In this document: positions 46,001-51,382 of the stretch, in pieces
Position numbering within the stretch: the stretch's first letter is position 1
Layout of the letters: every line of letters begins with the position of its first letter
DNA from: Bisgaardia hudsonensis
GTDB lineage: Bacteria > Pseudomonadota > Gammaproteobacteria > Enterobacterales > Pasteurellaceae
Direction of reading: 5' to 3'
Assembly (NCBI RefSeq): GCF_004345785.1
Contig: NZ_SLXI01000008.1
Coordinates: 1-51,382, forward strand
DNA: 51,382 nucleotides
The notes under the pieces: generated by a model
Seen by the model: the letters and a program-made list of their open reading frames with translations, nothing else
What the model was told of the DNA's origin: nothing
Database searches by the model: none
Position numbers and translations under genes: made by a program

Positions 46001-49000
46001 CACAGCAATCACAGCAACAAAAAACATCAATAATAGTGAAAGTGAGATTTCAGCAACTAATAATTTAACCATAGATAGCCAATCGTTAAATAATACTAAA
46101 GGCATATTGCTTTCTGAAACGGCAAATATCAAACTAGATACTCATCAACGACAATTAACTAACACGGAAGGAAAAGTCATTGCAGGTAATCAGTTAGATT
46201 TAAAGACAGGAAACATTGAAAGCATCAAAGGTTTAATTCAATCTAAAAACAACTTAAGTTTAGATACAAATGAAACAGCAATTGATAATACACAAGGTAA
46301 AATTATTACCGATGGTGAATTAGCTCTTTCTACTGGTGAAATAAATAACGCTCAAGGCGTGATCCAAACTAGTAAAACCGCGAAAGTAGATACTCATCAA
46401 CAAAATATTAATAACACAAAAGGCAAAGTAGTTTCAGGGGCAAATCTGAGTATTAATGCAGGTGAAATCACTAATAATAGTGGTGCGATTGCGGGAGAAA
46501 ATACCACCATTAATACAACTGATTTAGTTCAAGATAAAGGTATTATTCAAGCAACGAAAAATCTTATTGTTACTTCTCATAAAACGATTACCAGTAATAA
46601 CCAAAGTAATATCAATGGACAAAAAGTTGTTTTAACCGCTCAAGAAACGTTAAGTAATGAAGAAAGCCAAATTGCAGCACAAAATAGTATCGATATTACC
46701 GCAACAGGTATGGATAATGAAAAAGGGCTAATAGTTTCAGAGGGCAGTGCGGTTATAAATACCCATGAGCAAAAATTGAATAATTTGCAAGGAAAAATTG
46801 GGGCAAAAACAGATTTAACGGTTACCAGTGGTGAATTAGATAATACACAAGGTTTATTACAAAGCCAAGATGGTTTAGCGGTAAATACCCATCAAGGAAA
46901 TTTAATTAATAAAAATACTCAAGTTACCGACCCAACTAAATCGAAAGGAATTATTGCACAGGGTGAACTAATTGTTACTACACAAGGTTTGGCGAACCAA
47001 CGAGGTGTCATTGCCAGTGGTAAAACACAGCAAATTACCGCAGAAAATATTGATAATTCCAAAGGGATTATTACAGGACAGCAAAATCAAACCCTTAAAA
47101 TTAAAGATAATATTAATAACCAAGCAGGTCGAATTAGTGCGAATGGGGTACAGGTGTCTGCAAATACCTTTGATAATTCTCAACAAGGTAAAGTATTATC
47201 CACTTCTCATCTTGCATTAACCATTATTGAAAATATTAATAATTTAATAGGTGCAATTAAAGGAAATAACGATGTTACTTTAACTTCAAAATTGATTAAT
47301 AACCAACAGGGGTATATTGGCTCTGTCAATCAAAATGTAAATATCAATACACAAGGTGAATTTAATAATACCAAAGGTGGTATTGAAGCAAAAAATAATA
47401 TTAACCTATCAGCAAAAGGCATAAATAACCAGTTAGGTATAATTTATACTCAACAGGGCAATATTGACTTAAACGCTCAATCTCAAGTCTTAAATAACCA
47501 GCAAGGTGAGGTAGTTGCAGGAAAAAATCTTAACCTCAATAGTGGCAATATTACCAATACTCAAGGTAAATTATTTGCAAATAATGATAATAATATTACC
47601 GCTATTAATGCAGTTATTGATAATCAAAAAGATGGGAAAATACAGGCAGTAGGTCGTCTTTCAGTTAAAGCGAAACAACTGGATAACCAAGCTGGATTTG
47701 TGCAATCAGGGAAAGATAGCACTCTAACCATTCAAGACAGTATCGCTAATCAAAAAGTGGCTGATACAGATTCTTTAATTGAGGCTGGTAAAACCTTAAC
47801 TATTACCACTAAGAATTTAAACAACCAAAATACCGTTTCAACGGTAGCTGAATTAGCACAAGGAATTGTAGCTGAAAATCTGAATTTACACACATCAATA
47901 TTAAACAACAATAAAGGTGGCATTTATGTTCAAAAACAAGGGACATTAACTATCGCTAAACGCCTTAATAACCAATCAGGGGAAATATTGGATTGGGGTA
48001 ATTTGGCAATTAATGGTTTTAAAACGGATTTAACCATCAATAATGAAAAAGGCAAAATACAGGCACAACAAGACCTTGATATTAATGCAAAATCCCTTTC
48101 AATGAATGGGCATTTGGAAGCGGATAATCTTAAGTTAAAGCTCAAAGATGATGTTGTTACAGAGCAAGATATCAATGCTAAAACCAGTCTAAGCATTGAT
48201 ACAAAAGGTAATATTAAAAATAGTAAAAATTTATCCGCAAATGAACGCTTAACTTTAAAGGCAACAAATATTGAAAACACCAAAGAGGGGAAACTCAGCA
48301 GTGCAGAAACCAGAGTAACGGCAAAAGAAACTATTACTAACAGAGGGCTAATCAATAGCTTTGCGGAAAATAATCAATCTAAAACGGTTATAGAAGCAAA
48401 AGCAATCAATAATTTAGGTACAGGTCGAATTTATGGCGATTATGTGGCGTTGGAGGTGGAAAATATTTTAAACCAAGATGAACATGTTAATGGTGAAGAT
48501 AAATCAGCGACTATTGCTGCCAGAAAGCGTTTAGATTTGGCTGGTAAAGAGATTATTAATGATACCACTATTTACAATCCTGATAAAAAAGGTGGCTCAA
48601 CGCTCTATAGTGAAGGTGATATTATTTTTGGTAGAACTTTAAATAGTAATGATCAAGCCGAAGGTAAAGCAGAGCATCTTTACAATAAGAGTAGTATTAT
48701 TGAGGCAAATGGCTCGATTGGGTTGAATGTTAAGGAAGTGGTGAATAGTAATGAGCACTTTGAAGCAATGGATAAAGAGTTTCCTGAAGAGGGGGATCAT
48801 AATCAAACGGAATACCTAATTATTAATACAACGAATAATGATCTTAACTCAGGTAAAAGAGTAAAAATGGATAGATTTTATCGTGATTATATTGAAGATG
48901 GTGCTTATGATCATGCATGGAGACATTATTTAGATCGAAGATTGGCGTTAGATGAATTAGAAATCGGATATATCCCAGAAGTAGCTGCTAAAAAATGTGA

Positions 49001-51382
49001 AAAAGGAGCGAATATTTGTTATCACCCATATTCAAATATTTATGATAAAGATTATATTATTTGGGACTATTTTGGTATTAAAAAGCCAGATGAACTACCG
49101 ATAGTCGAAACATTACCCCTAATAAGAAAAATGCCTAAACATCCATTTTTATTTTTGACTCTTTTCAATGACAGTGACAGTCGTAGGGAAGCATATGAAA
49201 AGTATTATACAGAAATACAAAATTATAGAAATGATGTTAAGTTATATAATTTAGCCTTTAAACCGTATCAAGAATGGATTGATAGAAATAAAGATAAAAT
49301 TGATGCTTTAAATGCCAAAATTAAAGCACATAATTCAAACTATCCAAGTTATTATTCTAAACGTTGGGGATTGAGAGTAAAAGAGCATAAAGTATTTAGA
49401 ACTGTTGTTAAAAATTCGTTAGCAGGGCAAATATTAGCGGGTCAAAATATTGAGATGAATGGCAATTCATTAATAAATGATAAAAGTGTGATTATTGCAG
49501 GTAAATCACTTAACTCATCTAGTGGATTACAGCTCAAAAATATTGATGAAAAAGGTTTTAAAACAGATAAACATATTGGTATTAAGCATTGGTATGCTAG
49601 TTATTGGGATGGAAAATGGTATGGTGGTGAGCGAAAATGGGAAAATTCACAAGAAGGAGAATTTGCATATATTGACAAAGAATCGTTTGATATGAATCTT
49701 TTCCTAACAAAAGAGCATACAAATCCAACCACTTATAAAGATTACATTAATGTTAAGCAACAAAATAATATTAAAAAACAACAAACAAATGTTGAGTTAA
49801 ATCATTTATCTGCATTTGATATCACAAAAGTCAAAGAAGCATTAGGGCGTAATATTGAAAGTGTTTATTTTGATACTAAAAAGCATCAAAAATTAACCCC
49901 AGAAGTGTCAAAAATTGATACCGATAACTTAACTTCAGCAAAACAACAGCAAATAGAGGCAAATAACGGCTTAAGTGAACTAGCTATTCATAAAGTGGCA
50001 TTAGATAACACACAAGTTGCACAAAATACGGATTTAGAAATTCGTAGTATTGCAGTGGATATACGTTTGCCTAATCAAGGCTTGTATATTATCAATCCAA
50101 AATCAGACAGTCATTATGTAATTGAAACAGATCCTGAATTTACCAATCACCAAAAATGGTTAAGTAGTGATTATATGTTTAATCAGTTACGCTACGATCA
50201 TAATAAAGTGCTTAAACGTTTGGGTGATGGTTTCTATGAACAAAAATTAGTGAGAGAACAAATTAACCGCCTAACTGGTCGCCAGTTCTTAGGTGAGTAT
50301 TCTAATTTTGAAAACCAATATAAAGCTTTAATGAATCATGGTGTTACCTTTGCGAAAAAATTCAATTTAACACCGGGTATTTCATTAAGTGAAGGGCAGA
50401 TTGCCCAGCTTACCTCTGATATTGTATGGTTTGAAAGTCAAACTATCACCTTGCCAAATGGTAAAGTAGAAAAAGTATTAGTGCCGAAAGTGTATGTTAT
50501 GGTACGTAAAGGGGATATAACAGGTAATGGCACTTTGATCTCAGGTAAGCAACTCAATATTAATGCTGATGAAATACTCAATCAAGGCACGATTGCAGGA
50601 CGTGATTTTATGCAGCTAAATGCTAACAGGCTAAAAAACAGTGGCAAACTCACTGCGGATAGATTGGGTGCAAATATCAAGGGAGATATTGAAAATATCG
50701 GCGGCATAATGGAAGCAGACAGTGCCTTACTGCTGAATGTAGCAGGAGATTTAACCCACCGCTCTACAACACAAACCACAAATGTTGATTTATACGATTT
50801 TAAACGTAAACAAACCACTCTTGACCGTAAAGCCCTACTTTACGTGAAAGGCAAAAACGGCAAGTTACAAATCAATGCTAATAATGTCAATATCACTGGA
50901 GCCGATATTATCAATGATGGTCAAGGGCAAAGTTACATTTCTGCAAAAAATAACATAAATCTAACCGCTGTAGAGGTTGGATTTGATGAGAAGATGGGTA
51001 GCGGTAACCATTATCGTAACGAAAAAGTCCAAGATGTCGAAGTCAGTCATATCAAAACTAAAGGCGATGTAGTATTAAAAGCGAAAAATATTACTTCAGA
51101 GGGGGCAGAGCTTGAATCTCAAGCAAAATTAATGGCACTAGCCGAAAATGATTTAGTGCTAAACAGTGCTACTCGTACAGGGGATTATGATGAGTACCAT
51201 TATTCATCACATAGCTCAACATTTAGTAAAAAAACTAAAACCACTTATGATGCGAAACACAACATCAGCAAACAAGGTACGCAAATTAATGCAGAAAATA
51301 TCGCATTATTATCAGGCAATAATATAGAAGCCAAAGGGGTGGAAATTGTAGCAGATAAAAATATTGATATAGTGGCAAAAAA
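43074..51382 (+). CDS. cdiA: CdiA-like giant exoprotein, C-terminus beyond window
   Basis: Open for more than 2769 codons to the window end. ESPR at 1-24 (MNKHCYRVIFSKTLNRL), signal peptide to about Ala67. The TPS domain at about 68-320 has ANGIPQVNIQTPNSKGLSHN and NPSGISCQGCGVINSNRV. FHA-1 repeats rich in N, I and Q run to about 1900. A non-repeat region at about 1900-2480 has CEKGANIC and then YVIETDPEFTNHQKWL, KRLGDGFYEQ and LTGRQFLGEY, a layout fitting receptor-binding plus YP parts. FHA-2 starts near 2482 and continues. Toxin and immunity are not visible. AAAGGA precedes the ATG. Very likely exported by the adjacent CdiB. Confidence 0.92.
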   Translation, partial: MNKHCYRVIFSKTLNRLIVVSELSKAEGKHSGSSSKFANFVGNVIACIKPLCFSIFCALGFVSSSFADTLIIKADATAPKSTQPIVLQTANGIPQVNIQTPNSKGLSHNKYSKFDVDTKGAILNNSSKTAKTQLGGYVQGNPYLARGEAKVILNEVNSTDPSLMKGYVEVAGKKAEVIIANPSGISCQGCGVINSNRVTITTGQPKIADGKIESITVEKGTISVSGKGLDNSQVDYTEILSQKAKINAGIWSDKKLSIVTGQNTIKRSDADKNLQITHTKKQLSSSSPSQYAVDVSELGGMYSGKIHLVGTEQGLGVHNAGHIGAGVGEAIIDVNGKIINSGVINASQQIKVSTNFDIENTGKIEAKQSDIQIKTKGNLKQDGSVIAQKGNIKIKADKNITQQGETVAKKQIDYTAQNVNASTSSIIASGVEITQTEKGENRHLETQSEVGKNITVHTTESTTLQGKNIASGKLEVNATTVNLDNSQSSGYDVKVTALEGDITTNSAKITAKNRLDLTTPKTLFTQNSNLKAEKITTKQQNLNTRNTTWEQTGKADFNLTADSIKNSGGQISTQGNFDIKTKVLENTKGVLLSGQILDIKVSDKLTSTEGIISSKDNLTINSGELNNDKGLIQTGKNLEIDTNGKLFSNNETLENGIVAQGLINLKTAKIDNQQGRIASKDKQEITATDINNTQGKIQTETSLEVKATNITNNQGEINANQEAKLTLSNDLLQQKGVIKASELTVRANQIQSENSSQILANTLDILTEQNLSNKSSTILANKGITLSSLRLDNTKGVISSETQSININTHKEALNNTQGQIGAKTDLTVDSGVINNYQGTVYGKTVVIDTHHQDLINTQTKQTKAEKEKGITALETLTLKTKDIENTTGRIASGQDLSITAQNITNTQGEIQTNSNFDLNAQNIGNNQGKVTAIKQLNIDLIGNLTQSQGVVSATKLALSLSALTSTNNSVITGNTTAITATKNINNSESEISATNNLTIDSQSLNNTKGILLSETANIKLDTHQRQLTNTEGKVIAGNQLDLKTGNIESIKGLIQSKNNLSLDTNETAIDNTQGKIITDGELALSTGEINNAQGVIQTSKTAKVDTHQQNINNTKGKVVSGANLSINAGEITNNSGAIAGENTTINTTDLVQDKGIIQATKNLIVTSHKTITSNNQSNINGQKVVLTAQETLSNEESQIAAQNSIDITATGMDNEKGLIVSEGSAVINTHEQKLNNLQGKIGAKTDLTVTSGELDNTQGLLQSQDGLAVNTHQGNLINKNTQVTDPTKSKGIIAQGELIVTTQGLANQRGVIASGKTQQITAENIDNSKGIITGQQNQTLKIKDNINNQAGRISANGVQVSANTFDNSQQGKVLSTSHLALTIIENINNLIGAIKGNNDVTLTSKLINNQQGYIGSVNQNVNINTQGEFNNTKGGIEAKNNINLSAKGINNQLGIIYTQQGNIDLNAQSQVLNNQQGEVVAGKNLNLNSGNITNTQGKLFANNDNNITAINAVIDNQKDGKIQAVGRLSVKAKQLDNQAGFVQSGKDSTLTIQDSIANQKVADTDSLIEAGKTLTITTKNLNNQNTVSTVAELAQGIVAENLNLHTSILNNNKGGIYVQKQGTLTIAKRLNNQSGEILDWGNLAINGFKTDLTINNEKGKIQAQQDLDINAKSLSMNGHLEADNLKLKLKDDVVTEQDINAKTSLSIDTKGNIKNSKNLSANERLTLKATNIENTKEGKLSSAETRVTAKETITNRGLINSFAENNQSKTVIEAKAINNLGTGRIYGDYVALEVENILNQDEHVNGEDKSATIAARKRLDLAGKEIINDTTIYNPDKKGGSTLYSEGDIIFGRTLNSNDQAEGKAEHLYNKSSIIEANGSIGLNVKEVVNSNEHFEAMDKEFPEEGDHNQTEYLIINTTNNDLNSGKRVKMDRFYRDYIEDGAYDHAWRHYLDRRLALDELEIGYIPEVAAKKCEKGANICYHPYSNIYDKDYIIWDYFGIKKPDELPIVETLPLIRKMPKHPFLFLTLFNDSDSRREAYEKYYTEIQNYRNDVKLYNLAFKPYQEWIDRNKDKIDALNAKIKAHNSNYPSYYSKRWGLRVKEHKVFRTVVKNSLAGQILAGQNIEMNGNSLINDKSVIIAGKSLNSSSGLQLKNIDEKGFKTDKHIGIKHWYASYWDGKWYGGERKWENSQEGEFAYIDKESFDMNLFLTKEHTNPTTYKDYINVKQQNNIKKQQTNVELNHLSAFDITKVKEALGRNIESVYFDTKKHQKLTPEVSKIDTDNLTSAKQQQIEANNGLSELAIHKVALDNTQVAQNTDLEIRSIAVDIRLPNQGLYIINPKSDSHYVIETDPEFTNHQKWLSSDYMFNQLRYDHNKVLKRLGDGFYEQKLVREQINRLTGRQFLGEYSNFENQYKALMNHGVTFAKKFNLTPGISLSEGQIAQLTSDIVWFESQTITLPNGKVEKVLVPKVYVMVRKGDITGNGTLISGKQLNINADEILNQGTIAGRDFMQLNANRLKNSGKLTADRLGANIKGDIENIGGIMEADSALLLNVAGDLTHRSTTQTTNVDLYDFKRKQTTLDRKALLYVKGKNGKLQINANNVNITGADIINDGQGQSYISAKNNINLTAVEVGFDEKMGSGNHYRNEKVQDVEVSHIKTKGDVVLKAKNITSEGAELESQAKLMALAENDLVLNSATRTGDYDEYHYSSHSSTFSKKTKTTYDAKHNISKQGTQINAENIALLSGNNIEAKGVEIVADKNIDIVAK

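Noticed and set aside
44648-50818. Minus-strand frames opposite cdiA
   Set aside because: They are shadows of a single long plus-strand frame, with low-complexity hydrophobic translations.

Overview
The window looks like a Pasteurellaceae chromosome. It is AT-rich and carries the Haemophilus-type DNA uptake word AAGTGCGGT many times on both strands, inside housekeeping genes and between genes (for example near 22290, 24216, 26470, 28197 and 31362). Several gene neighbourhoods match those of E. coli and H. influenzae. The genus cannot be fixed from this sequence alone; a member of the Hin-type uptake clade is most likely.

Region 1 (1-20618, all + strand) is an array of toxin and immunity modules of the CdiA / two-partner-secretion kind. 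It starts with a shortened CdiA-like protein (55-3375) that keeps the ESPR signal peptide but has lost most of the TPS domain and all of FHA-1, receptor-binding and YP regions. About twenty small immunity genes follow, seventeen intact and three damaged, each behind a whole, shortened or nearly erased toxin 3' end. Three toxin classes are visible: (I) an HSLGAS/HSLGVS class, (II) an HSRGG class, and (III) a GPHDLLGG class with a hydrophobic C-terminal tail. Classes I and II carry a Ser, an Asp and a His spaced as in alpha/beta-hydrolase lipases. All three immunity families are lipoproteins with a clear lipobox, so the toxins probably act in the envelope rather than on nucleic acids in the cytoplasm. 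Several class I cassettes start at the same Met codon, downstream of the candidate nucleophile Ser, so they look like silent cassettes that would be armed only by recombination into a copy that has the Ser. Module borders coincide with uptake-sequence hairpins: Hin-type dyads in the class II/III part, and Apl-type ACAAGCGGT spacers in the class I part.

Region 2 (20619-40647) is conserved chromosome. In order: tRNA-Leu and tRNA-Gly with promoter and terminator; pgsA; tesB; the 4.5S RNA gene; cydC and cydD; trxB; sucC-sucD; prmB and divergent smrB; yccS, mgsA, yccT and acyP; a yfeABCD/sitABCD-like iron/manganese importer behind a Fur-like site; tusE; yccA; and tRNA-Ser(UGA). The run yccA-tusE-acyP-yccT-mgsA-yccS is the E. 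coli neighbourhood with the metal transporter placed inside it.

Region 3 (40648-51382) is an intact two-partner-secretion locus next to tRNA-Ser: cdiB (41247-42989), then a very large cdiA (43074 to beyond the window end) with ESPR, TPS, FHA-1, putative receptor-binding/YP and FHA-2 regions. Its toxin end lies outside the window. The array in region 1 could serve as a store of alternative C-terminal ends and immunity genes for proteins of this kind.
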